Source of the DNA: an uncultured Collinsella sp.
GTDB taxonomy: Bacteria > Actinomycetota > Coriobacteriia > Coriobacteriales > Coriobacteriaceae
DNA: 64,000 nt
Reading direction: 5' to 3'
NCBI GenBank assembly: GCA_934667065.1
Contig: CAKULD010000003.1
Coordinates: 1-64,000, forward strand
The notes under the pieces are model-generated. The model did no database searches, had not been told where the DNA came from, and saw only the letters and a list, made by a program, of their open reading frames with translations. Both the position numbers and the translations under genes were made by a program. Position 1 is the first letter of the stretch, and each line of letters begins with the position of its first letter. Below are positions 1 through 9,707 of this stretch, piece by piece.

Positions 1-77
1 GGACCTGTAGCTCAGTTGGTTAGAGCGTCCGGCTGATAACCGGGAGGTCACAAGTTCGAATCTTGTCAGGTCCACCA
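1..77 (+). tRNA. tRNA-Ile (anticodon GAT)
   Basis: Complete cloverleaf with a 7-bp acceptor stem (GGACCTG with CAGGTCC), the D-loop and T-loop sequences TTGGTTAGA and GTTCGAATC, anticodon GAT in the loop CTGATAA, and an encoded CCA end. It begins at the first base of the window, so its promoter lies outside. It is base-for-base identical to the tRNA-Ile at 225-301. Confidence 0.97.
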
Positions 78-88
78 CTTTCTTTCGC

Positions 89-133
89 AATAAACACCCC
101 AGCGAGAGCCGAGTCGCCGCTGGGGTGTTTATT
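89..133 (+). terminator. hairpin terminator after the first tRNA-Ile
   Basis: A 16-bp perfect inverted repeat (89-104 with 118-133) with a 13-base loop lies between tRNA-Ile and tRNA-Ala. The stem has an AT-rich foot, AATAAACA with TGTTTATT, so the T-rich 3' side can work as the terminator tract. Confidence 0.7.
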
Positions 134-144
134 ACTGTCTCCGT

Positions 145-220
145 GGGGGTTTAGCTCAGCTGGGAGAGCGCGGGCTTTGCAAGCCTGAGGTCAGGGGTTC
201 GATCCCCCTAACCTCCACCA
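145..220 (+). tRNA. tRNA-Ala (anticodon TGC)
   Basis: A 76-base cloverleaf with acceptor GGGGGTT pairing AACCTCC (one G-T pair), anticodon loop TTTGCAA with anticodon TGC, T-loop GTTCGATCC and an encoded CCA. It is followed four bases later by the second tRNA-Ile. An Ile/Ala pair is typical of rRNA spacers, but no rRNA is visible here. Confidence 0.97.
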
Positions 221-224
221 TGAT

Positions 225-301
225 GGACCTGTAGCTCAGTTGGTTAGAGCGTCCGGCTGATAACCGGGAGGTCACAAGTTCGAATCTTGTCAGGTCCACC
301 A
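225..301 (+). tRNA. tRNA-Ile (anticodon GAT), second identical copy
   Basis: Identical over all 77 bases to the tRNA-Ile at the start of the window, including the CCA end. It is probably co-transcribed with the tRNA-Ala just upstream and ends at the hairpin at 316-347. Confidence 0.97.
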
Positions 302-315
302 TCAAAAACGTGAAG

Positions 316-347
316 AGCCCTGGGGCATTGCCTCGGGGCTTTTTTCT
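316..347 (+). terminator. Rho-independent terminator of the tRNA cluster
   Basis: An 11-bp GC-rich stem (316-326 with 330-340) with the loop ATT is followed by a run of Ts interrupted once by C. This is the classic intrinsic terminator form. Confidence 0.85.
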
Positions 348-486
348 TATCCAACAAAAGTAGTCAAAAGAGCTCCGTCTCAAATTAACTAGTTTGATTT
401 TGTGTGCTGGGCGAAAGATTGGGTAGTATAGCTATTCAATGCGGCAGCCCTGCCGCGCGTTAACCGCTACGTACCGGAGGTGTTCC

Positions 487-987
487 ATGGTTCGTGTCGA
501 CATAGAGACCATCGTCATGGCCGCCGGTCCCGTGCCATCGCTTATCGTGCTTCGCGAGCGCAGCAGTAAATCGGATTCGCCCGCGCCGCTGCGCTCCCTT
601 TCCATTCAGACTGGTTCGTTTGAGGCCGCTGCCATCAGCCGCGGCATCGATAGCGGCCGTGCCGAGCGCCCGATCACCCATGACCTGCTGCTCGATACCG
701 TTGACGCCCTAGGCGCCAAGCTCGAGCGCATCGAGATCGTGCGCGCCGAGCCGCCGGTGTTCTATGCGACGATCGTCGTGCTCGCCGATGGCGGCGAGCG
801 CAAGATTGACGCCCGTCCCAGCGACGCCATCGCCCTCGCCGTGCGCAGCAATGCCCCCATGTTTGTGGAGGACGACATCATGAATCGCCTGGGTACCGTT
901 TCCAACCACGCCGAGGAAGTCGACGACGAGCAGGAGTTCGAGAAGTTCGACGAGTTCGTCCATACGCTCTCCCCCGATGATTTCTAA
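487..987 (+). CDS. bifunctional nuclease family (BFN/DUF151) protein
   Basis: A 166-residue protein of the BFN (DUF151) family; members are reported to have DNase and RNase activity, mostly in plants, and their bacterial role is unclear. Visible family features are the N-terminal strand pair with VPSLIVLRE, the RPITHDLLLDTVDALGAKLERIEI helix region at about residues 60-83 (given in part), FYATIVVL, and the hallmark RPSDAIALAVR at about residues 115-125. An acidic tail follows. The start was placed at the ATG seven bases after GGAGG (476-480) rather than at an upstream in-frame ATG at 439 without a ribosome site. It is followed without a gap by the next gene (TAA then ATG), suggesting an operon. 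Confidence 0.85.
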   Translation: MVRVDIETIVMAAGPVPSLIVLRERSSKSDSPAPLRSLSIQTGSFEAAAISRGIDSGRAERPITHDLLLDTVDALGAKLERIEIVRAEPPVFYATIVVLADGGERKIDARPSDAIALAVRSNAPMFVEDDIMNRLGTVSNHAEEVDDEQEFEKFDEFVHTLSPDDF

Positions 988-1377
988 ATGCGGGGCGGCC
1001 AGGTTGCGGAGCGTTCGCTGATGGCCGGCGGCATGTCGGCCGAGGCGGCTGCCATTGCGCGTGAAGCCCAGATGCGCTCGGAGGCATCCGAGGCTGCCCG
1101 CATCGCCTACGTGACGCAGGCCCGCACACTTCGCGAGCGCCGTGGCTCCTATATCAAGATGGTTGTCATCTCCGCTCTTGTCGCGGCAATCTGCTCGCGC
1201 CTTCGTGGTACAGTTGGTGCGCTTGGGTTTTCGATTTCAACAGGCTTGGTAATCTGGGGTGTGGTCGATGCGGTAATGCTGACCAACCAGATCAAGGTGC
1301 TCGACAAGCGCGCGGCAGATATGATGCGCGCCCGCGACGCTGCCGCCAAGATCGCTGCCGAGGCGCAAGAACTGTAA
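988..1377 (+). CDS. small membrane protein of unknown function
   Basis: A 129-residue protein I do not recognise. The N-terminal third is alanine- and arginine-rich and likely helical. Two hydrophobic segments (about residues 57-72 and 78-97) form a probable membrane hairpin, followed by a charged helical tail (KVLDKRAADMMRARDAAAK). The ATG directly abuts the stop codon of the BFN-family gene, which fits translational coupling; the ATG at 1021, with GGAG nine bases upstream, is an alternative start. The product is probably anchored in the cytoplasmic membrane with both ends on the same side. No motif suggests a function. Confidence 0.7.
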   Translation: MRGGQVAERSLMAGGMSAEAAAIAREAQMRSEASEAARIAYVTQARTLRERRGSYIKMVVISALVAAICSRLRGTVGALGFSISTGLVIWGVVDAVMLTNQIKVLDKRAADMMRARDAAAKIAAEAQEL

Positions 1378-1407
1378 CGACGCCAGACTCGATGGGAAGG
1401 TCTAAAG

Positions 1408-1857
1408 ATGGCACAGGATATGCAGGACGCCGGTAACGTCTCCGCCGAGCTCGACGCCATGGTGTGCGATCTGATTGGCGCCTTCTTGGACGACCTGGCC
1501 GTGGGTGAGAACCCGGGCGTGGTCGTGGCAATTGAGGACGCTGCTTCCAACCGCTACCTGGCGGCGCTCGACGAGGATGGCGAAGAGGCGTGCCTCGAGG
1601 CTGCCACCAACTTTATCTCCGAGCATAAGATGGGTCTTAAGGACGAGGGGCTGGGCCGTATCGCCCGCTATGCCATCGGCTACACCGGCTGTGTCGAAAT
1701 TGACGGCGGCTATCACGATGCCCTGCTCGTGAGCTTCTTCGAAACTACGCTCGAGAGCGGTTTTTCGGCATATGTGCTGTATGAGGGCATGGGTGCCGGC
1801 GATGGTTTTATGTGGAGCGACCCTGAACCTGCAGGTGAGGAAACCCCTCTTATCTAA
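1408..1857 (+). CDS. conserved-looking cytosolic protein of unknown function
   Basis: A 149-residue acidic protein without signal peptide or membrane segment. The start is supported by GGGAAGG eight bases upstream. The sequence has a mixed helix and strand pattern (VVVAIEDAASNRYLAALDE, then ATNFISEHKMGLKDEGLGR) and ends in a proline- and glutamate-rich tail. I recognise no family motif. Its tight spacing behind two co-directional genes (30 bases) suggests one transcription unit, with typA 117 bases further on probably having its own promoter. Confidence 0.7.
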   Translation: MAQDMQDAGNVSAELDAMVCDLIGAFLDDLAVGENPGVVVAIEDAASNRYLAALDEDGEEACLEAATNFISEHKMGLKDEGLGRIARYAIGYTGCVEIDGGYHDALLVSFFETTLESGFSAYVLYEGMGAGDGFMWSDPEPAGEETPLI

Positions 1858-1974
1858 AATCGCTAAAATAAACGAGTTTTCGGTAAAAGGCTCAATATTC
1901 CCGCTGAGCGTTGTGTCGCCGGGCGGGCCGCATACGTGTGCCGTTTGTATATGGATAGAAGATAGGGGAACTAC

Positions 1975-3813
<1,839 letters not shown>

Positions 3814-3843
3814 GCGTAACGCTTTATAGCGACTAATAAGAAG

Positions 3844-3875
3844 GGGCGTCGACCATCGCGGTCGGCGCCCTTTTT
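3844..3875 (+). terminator. Rho-independent terminator of typA
   Basis: An 11-bp stem (3844-3854 with 3860-3870, one G-T pair) with a five-base loop followed by TTTTT. Confidence 0.9.
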
Positions 3876-3882
3876 GGTGCGA

Positions 3883-3905
3883 TGGGGTCAGGTTACTTTG
3901 CACCA
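3883..3905 (-). repeat. half copy of the TGGTGCAAAG hairpin repeat, left of the pilus cluster
   Basis: On the minus strand this reads TGGTGCAAAGTAACCTGACC followed by CC, exactly the left arm and loop of the hairpin at 11529-11559 on the other side of the pilus genes. Only half the hairpin is present here. The two copies are in inverted orientation about 7.6 kb apart. Confidence 0.75.
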
Positions 3906-4228
3906 CGGCGGGGCGCGAGGTCCAGTTTCGGTCAAAGTTAGGTTGTTTAAACATATACATTATTCCACAGAATATGACCGCTTTGATACAAAACTGTTAA
4001 CAGGTAAATATCAACTGGTATTAAAATAAAAGACCTCTTGACCTGCGGTTTACATGACTGGTATCTATATTGTATTTTATGCATGTGGCATAGACGAACC
4101 GTCTTAGAAGTTGCTCCCCCAATGGGTTCTTGCAATGCGCTAGGTAGGTTCTTGTTGATGTTGGGGTTTGTGTTCGATCCGACGATTCGCCGTATTCCAC
4201 ACTGTGTTGTAGGAATTAGGGGACAACT
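3906..4228 (+). promoter_or_regulatory. AT-rich promoter region of the pilus cluster
   Basis: A gene-free, markedly AT-rich stretch. Two candidate sigma-70-like promoters are visible: TTGATA (3983-3988) with TAAATA (4005-4010), spacer 16; and TTGACC (4038-4043) with TATCTA (4062-4067), spacer 18. A long 5' leader of 160-210 bases would precede the adhesin start. No clear riboswitch fold was seen. The assignments rest on consensus match only. Confidence 0.45.
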
Positions 4229-7200
4229 ATGGACGCACACCGCTCACGGTCGCTGGGTATGGCGGCCCTGATCTTTATTTTGATTAGCCTCACCGTCGTA
4301 GTTTTTCACGGCGCCGCCCCCGTGCGCGCCGAGGACGTGACAACCCCTGCGCCGATTGTGATTGATGGGGATACGGCGAACGTTACGGTTAATCTGTACA
4401 AAGACGCTGGTCATACAGCGCCTTTGGGCAATGATGCTGTGCTTTCGACCGACACACTGTACGGTTCGTTTAGCGCGAAGTTTAAGGGAGAAAAGGGTCC
4501 AAGCACGGACCAATACATTGCGGAATACTCTCTTCCAAATAATATCAAGGCGCTGGACAATAAGGGTGGCAGCCTAACGGACAAGAATGATCAAACGGCG
4601 GGCACGTGGAGATGTGAGAACAATAAACTGATCTTCACTTTCGAGCAAAACTGGATCGAAGCAAATCCATCTGACGTTTATGTTGGTGCGGATTTTTCAT
4701 TCAAGCTGTCGGATACGGACGTTGGCTCCGGTAACACAACGAAAGTCGATTTTCCCGGTTGGGGTGAAATCGACATCGTGACAAAAGACGGCGATGTGAC
4801 GGGAAAGAAAGAAGGAAAGTTCTTCCAATCTGGCGGCGAGGGAAAGGTTACGTGGACTCTCAAGCTTACGGTTGAGTCTTATGCTCACAATGTCCAGCTC
4901 ACCGATGTGCTGGGGAATAACTTTTCGTTTGTGCCCGGGTCGTTTAAGCTGAACGACAAGACGCTCGATCAACAGCCGGCCATTAATGAGCAGACCGCAA
5001 CTTTGAACCTGGGCGACTTGGCTCAAGATACCTATACGATTACGTATGATTCGGTTATGAAACCGAACGTATCTGTGGGCGATAAAGAGTGGATCAATCG
5101 CCTCGACGGTTCAAAAAACAATGCCTCCTGGACATGGGACCAAAGCCGTGGCGGCAAATTAGAGAATCCAGTCTCAGCAAATGATTTCCGCTATGACATG
5201 ATCAAGAAGGATGCCGGTGAAGGAACGCCGTCCGATATAGAATGGACCGTTACGCTCAACAACGGCGATATCAAGGCCGACATGAATGGCTATACATTCA
5301 CCGACATACTGGACGACAAGCAGACGTATACGGGTAATTACATCGTTTATAGGGGACTCTACGGGTGGGACGAGATCGCCCGCGGCAATCCCGATAGCTC
5401 CACTGGTAAAACATTTAGCTATACGTTCTCAGGTCTATCTGACGCGGATAAGTACCAGCCCTATCGCATTGTTTATCACACTCAAATGAAAGAACAAGAC
5501 TCGTATGACACGGTGAGCAACAGTGCGAGTATCTCGCGCGACAATTCCGTTTCCGGCACGGACAGCGGCACGTTTACGCCGAAGTTGGTGGGGACGCAGA
5601 TTGTAAAGAGGCTTCTAAAAGACCCTGATGCGGCGACAACAGGCCAGGCAAAATGGGAGCTTCGGATAGCACTGGGTTCCATTGTTAATGCGGTGAATCC
5701 ATCAACGGTCAAGGTTTACGATACGTTTCAGACGGCCTGGAACCAAAATATCGGACCAGACGTCGACAGCTATTCTATTAAAATCGGCGATGTCCCTTTG
5801 GAGAAGGGTGTCGATTGGTGGTTCGAAGGTGGCAGTGATTCAACGTCGTTTGGAACCAAGAAAAACTTCAACCTGTTCATTCGGATAAGCGATGCGGTGA
5901 AGAACGCGCTCAAAGATAACCCGGATGCGGTAATTACTTATAAGACAAAATCCGATGCGCTTCCTGGCTGGTACTCCAATTTTGCATCAGTGGAAGTAAG
6001 TGGTACTAAATATTTCACGGACTATATTTATTACTATGTCGATGCGAACTCGACTCCTGATGTCGAGAAGCCTTCGGCGAAGACTGCAGTCTCTTGGAAT
6101 GGGAATTTCGACTGGAGCAAAATCGACGGGTCTAATGAGAAAGGCGCATGGATCGTTGACTGGACGGTATACGCGAACCGCCAGAAGGGCAATAAGGGCG
6201 CAAATGGCGAGTTTGAATATTACGGCGCCGGCAAGCTAAATAACCAACCACTGAACGTCGTGGACACGCTGCCGAGCGGTATGAGCTATGTGCCGGGGTC
6301 TGCAAAATACTCACTGATTCAGAATCCGTATGACCAGAAAGCGTATAACGGTACCGCCCAGCGAGAGAAGACCGTCGCCGACAACCAGCCCCCTGAGAGC
6401 GTCAGTGATGACAAAGGCACCGTTACCTTCTCCATCCCCACGACGGCACTCGGCGACTATGCTGGTTACGCCAAACTTACGTATCAGACGGCGGTCAAGC
6501 GTGGCAAGCTCGACACTTCTAAGAACGAAGTGAAGTTCACTAACTCAGCCAGTGCTGAGTCGGGTGACAAGACGTTCGAGTCTGGTAGTGGAACTGTCAC
6601 CATTAAGAACAACGTGCTGCAAAAGACTGGAGAGCAGGTCGCTAACAGCAACCGCATCAAGTACACCATCTTTGTTAACGAATCGGCAGTTAACCTTAAG
6701 AGTGACAGCGACTACCTCGAGCTCATCGATACCATGGATGCCAAATGCACGCTGGTGACGGATAAGGTCAAAGTGTATCAATACGATGGGACAGACTGGA
6801 GCTTGCTGGACTCGGACAAATACACCGTCAGTGCTGAGACCATTAGGGATGGAAATGGAGCTGCGTGTACAAAGATGACGCTCCGCGTTCCCGATGAGAA
6901 GTATCTCAAAGTTGAGTATGAGGTCATTCCTGCCGGCAACGAAGGAGATACGGTCTCTCTGTCTAATACGGCCTCGCTTGCAGGCGTTTTTGATGGCAAT
7001 GCGAAGCATGAAAAGAATTGGGAAATTCAAAGGGTGTCCGGTTCGGCGGGTGGCAACGGCTACGGTGTCACGGTGACCAAGGTCGATGCGAGCGATATCA
7101 CAAAGAAGCTGTCTGGTGCCGAGTTTACGCTCTATGAGGTTGATGTGGAAAGGGCCTTGAATTCAGACCTTGACACTGCAAAAACGGAACTGCGGCACGC

Positions 7201-7951
7201 GCCGACTGATGAAAATGGTACGGTGACGTTTGGATCTGCTACGCAACAGATGAAGGCTTATACGCTATATTGCCTTGAGGAGACCGAGGCACCAAGCGGA
7301 TACAATGCCGTCTCTAAGCCTGTGTGGATCCTACTCAAGGGCAATAGCGAAGACGACTATCGAAATGCCCTTACCAAGGTGGAAAGCTTGAAGGCGAAAT
7401 ATCCTGACCAGCTAGAGACTCCGACGGCCAGTACTGATATCACGGTCTATGACGCACCCTATAGCGGTCAGGCTATGATTTCTGCAATCAAGCAGCTCCA
7501 GGGTTCGACATTGCAGGAAGGACAGTTTGCGTTTGCGCTCAAGGACGCAAGCGGCAAGGTTTTGCAGACTGCCAAGAACGGCACCGGCGGTGAAGTCGAT
7601 TTTACATTGGACTACAGCAAGGTGGGGACTTACGAGTATGCCATCTGCGAGGTTGTCCCCGAGGGCGCTGTGAATAACGTTAAGGATCACATTGCCTATG
7701 ACACGACCGAGCACAAGGTTAAGGTCGTCGTGACCAATGGCGACGGAAAGCTCGACACCGTCGTCACATATGACAATAAATCCCAGGATCCGCCGACCTT
7801 TACCAACAAGTACTCGACCATACTTCCCGAGGCTGGCGGGGCTGGTTTGACTATGACGTATCTGGCTGGCGCTTCGCTGCTGTGCTTCGCGGCGACGTGG
7901 ATGCATGCTCGCCGCCACCGTGGTCTTGATCGAGGTGGTCGCAATGAGTAA
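4229..7951 (+). CDS. pilus tip adhesin / large LPxTG-type pilin
   Basis: A 1240-residue secreted, wall-anchored protein. It has a signal peptide (about 1-34, ending PVRA), a series of beta-sandwich modules with the VPGS signature of isopeptide-forming adhesin domains (LGNNFSFVPGSF near 224, LPSGMSYVPGSAKYS near 680), a Cna-B/SpaA-type domain at about 945-1070 (TKVDASDITKKLSGAEFTLY) and a pilin isopeptide-linkage (FctA-like) domain at about 1080-1195. The C-terminus carries the sorting motif LPEAG (1199-1203), a hydrophobic helix and an Arg-rich tail. LPEAG departs from LPxTG at position 4. The size and first place in the cluster suggest the tip subunit. AGGGG precedes the start; the stop overlaps the next start. 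Base composition is more AT-rich than the core genes, which may indicate transfer. Confidence 0.85.
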   Translation: MDAHRSRSLGMAALIFILISLTVVVFHGAAPVRAEDVTTPAPIVIDGDTANVTVNLYKDAGHTAPLGNDAVLSTDTLYGSFSAKFKGEKGPSTDQYIAEYSLPNNIKALDNKGGSLTDKNDQTAGTWRCENNKLIFTFEQNWIEANPSDVYVGADFSFKLSDTDVGSGNTTKVDFPGWGEIDIVTKDGDVTGKKEGKFFQSGGEGKVTWTLKLTVESYAHNVQLTDVLGNNFSFVPGSFKLNDKTLDQQPAINEQTATLNLGDLAQDTYTITYDSVMKPNVSVGDKEWINRLDGSKNNASWTWDQSRGGKLENPVSANDFRYDMIKKDAGEGTPSDIEWTVTLNNGDIKADMNGYTFTDILDDKQTYTGNYIVYRGLYGWDEIARGNPDSSTGKTFSYTFSGLSDADKYQPYRIVYHTQMKEQDSYDTVSNSASISRDNSVSGTDSGTFTPKLVGTQIVKRLLKDPDAATTGQAKWELRIALGSIVNAVNPSTVKVYDTFQTAWNQNIGPDVDSYSIKIGDVPLEKGVDWWFEGGSDSTSFGTKKNFNLFIRISDAVKNALKDNPDAVITYKTKSDALPGWYSNFASVEVSGTKYFTDYIYYYVDANSTPDVEKPSAKTAVSWNGNFDWSKIDGSNEKGAWIVDWTVYANRQKGNKGANGEFEYYGAGKLNNQPLNVVDTLPSGMSYVPGSAKYSLIQNPYDQKAYNGTAQREKTVADNQPPESVSDDKGTVTFSIPTTALGDYAGYAKLTYQTAVKRGKLDTSKNEVKFTNSASAESGDKTFESGSGTVTIKNNVLQKTGEQVANSNRIKYTIFVNESAVNLKSDSDYLELIDTMDAKCTLVTDKVKVYQYDGTDWSLLDSDKYTVSAETIRDGNGAACTKMTLRVPDEKYLKVEYEVIPAGNEGDTVSLSNTASLAGVFDGNAKHEKNWEIQRVSGSAGGNGYGVTVTKVDASDITKKLSGAEFTLYEVDVERALNSDLDTAKTELRHAPTDENGTVTFGSATQQMKAYTLYCLEETEAPSGYNAVSKPVWILLKGNSEDDYRNALTKVESLKAKYPDQLETPTASTDITVYDAPYSGQAMISAIKQLQGSTLQEGQFAFALKDASGKVLQTAKNGTGGEVDFTLDYSKVGTYEYAICEVVPEGAVNNVKDHIAYDTTEHKVKVVVTNGDGKLDTVVTYDNKSQDPPTFTNKYSTILPEAGGAGLTMTYLAGASLLCFAATWMHARRHRGLDRGGRNE

Positions 7952-9590
7952 GCCGCTCCGTCATGTGTTGACCGTCATGGCGATAGCCATGTTTGCCGTC
8001 TTTTCTTTCGCGATTGCCCCTGGGACGGCCCGTGCTGCCGACACCGGAGCCATTACGGTGGACGGTAAAGTTGCGACGCGGTATGACGCGTATCAGCTCT
8101 TTTCGGCGACCGTTATTGACGACGCCGATGCCGATCAAAAGGTCGCAACTGACATAACGTGGGCGAATGACGCCGTTCGCCAAGCTGTTCTCCCCGTGCT
8201 TCATGATGCGGGGCTTGATGGCTCGGCATCGACGGCACAAGAGGCTGCCGAATGGATGAATGCCGACGGGCACATGACGACCTCGCTGACGGCAAAGCTT
8301 GCCCGCACAGTTGTCAAAGCAGACGCCGTGTCCGCGGCCCTTAACGCGGGCGCGGCGGCCGAGCTGCCCTGTGGCTACTGGCTCATCGTCGCCGACGACG
8401 CCGCCATCGCCCAGGACGAGGCCGGCACCGCGCCGATCATGGCCCTGGTGGGCGGCAGCGCCGTCACCGTCAAGCCCAAGGCCGCGACGCCCAAGGTGGC
8501 CAAGCACGTGCTGGAGGACAGTACCGCCGCGTGGCAGAAGGCCGCCGACGCCACGGTCGCCGACGACCTGTACTGGCGCCTCTCCGCCACGGTCCCAGCG
8601 GGCCTCATCGCCTACGACACCTACGCGGTGCAGTTCGTCGACACCATGAGCGCGGGGCTCGATTCCTCCAAGGTCGCCGCGAGCATGCGCGTGTACGTGG
8701 CTGCGGGCGCGGACGGCGGCTTTAATGCCGTCTCGACCGGCAAGGACGGGCGCGCCGGCACCGAGCCCGCGAAGGGCTGGACCGACATCACCGCCCAGTG
8801 CGGGGTCTCGGTCGAGGGTAACGCCTTCACTGTGCGCACCGGCGACCTGATCGCCGCGCTCGGTGGTACGGATGCCTTCACCGCGGGCGCCCGCGTGGTC
8901 GCTATTTACAATGCACCCTTGGGGGCTAGCTGCAATCGAGGCGCCGCCAAGGGCAACCGCAACGAGGTCTACCTGCGCTACCCGCGCTCTCCCTTCGCCG
9001 ACCAGTCCGGCGACTCCGGGTTCACCCGCACGCCGAGCGATGACGCGACGGTCTACACCTGGGGGCTCAGCCTTATCAAGCGTTCGAGCGCGGACGACAA
9101 CCCTCTTGCGGGTGCCAAGCTGCGCATTGTCGATGATCGAGGTCGCGTGCTGGCGGCCAACGGTGCATGGTCAACGGATGCCGATGCGTGCGTTGTGACG
9201 GGCGAAGACGGTCGCGTGGAGCTGAACGGTATGGACGCAGGCATCTATACCGTCGAGGAAGTTGCGGCACCCAAGGGCTACGCCGCCTTTGAGGGCAAAC
9301 GAACGGTGACGGTTGCGGCCGAGGGCTTGGACGTTAAACAAGTGGCGGCCGCGAAGCCCAAGGTGACCGTATCGGCCGAAAGTCCCCTGCGAGTTGATGC
9401 CGCAGACGCTAGGACGGGTTCGATTGAACTGTCGGTGCTCAACACCTCAAGTAAGGAAGCGAGTCGAGGCTTTATGCCCTCGACGGGAGATAGAACGTTG
9501 GTGCTGGTGGCGGCTTTGGCTGTCATCGGAGTAGCGGCCATTGCCGCCGCGCTTGTCATCAAGCGGGGAGGAGGTCGCCGTGCTAAATAA
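7944..9590 (+). CDS. minor/basal pilin with Cna-B (SpaA) domain
   Basis: A 548-residue surface protein with a signal peptide (about 1-31, ending ARA), an N-terminal pilin domain (TGAITVDGKVATRYDAYQLF), a D2-type isopeptide domain in the middle and a SpaA/Cna-B domain at about 386-470 (NPLAGAKLRIVDD to IYTVEEVAAPKGY). It ends with MPSTG (511-515), a membrane helix and KRGGGRRAK. MPSTG is an LPxTG variant. The start overlaps the upstream stop by eight bases with GAGGTGG just upstream, so the two are translationally coupled; a TTG or ATG further upstream would only add residues ahead of the signal peptide. It is likely the ancillary or base subunit. The middle of the gene (about 8330-9060) is visibly more GC-rich than its ends. 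Confidence 0.85.
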   Translation: MSKPLRHVLTVMAIAMFAVFSFAIAPGTARAADTGAITVDGKVATRYDAYQLFSATVIDDADADQKVATDITWANDAVRQAVLPVLHDAGLDGSASTAQEAAEWMNADGHMTTSLTAKLARTVVKADAVSAALNAGAAAELPCGYWLIVADDAAIAQDEAGTAPIMALVGGSAVTVKPKAATPKVAKHVLEDSTAAWQKAADATVADDLYWRLSATVPAGLIAYDTYAVQFVDTMSAGLDSSKVAASMRVYVAAGADGGFNAVSTGKDGRAGTEPAKGWTDITAQCGVSVEGNAFTVRTGDLIAALGGTDAFTAGARVVAIYNAPLGASCNRGAAKGNRNEVYLRYPRSPFADQSGDSGFTRTPSDDATVYTWGLSLIKRSSADDNPLAGAKLRIVDDRGRVLAANGAWSTDADACVVTGEDGRVELNGMDAGIYTVEEVAAPKGYAAFEGKRTVTVAAEGLDVKQVAAAKPKVTVSAESPLRVDAADARTGSIELSVLNTSSKEASRGFMPSTGDRTLVLVAALAVIGVAAIAAALVIKRGGGRRAK

Positions 9591-9707
9591 TTGCCCCCCC
9601 TTGCTCAGCGGCGTACTGCCTCCGTAGCGATTTGGACGCAGGGTAATAAGCCTGCCGACGTTTGATATCGACAAGTTTTAAGCAGCCTCCAAGAAAGAGA
9701 TCCAAGC

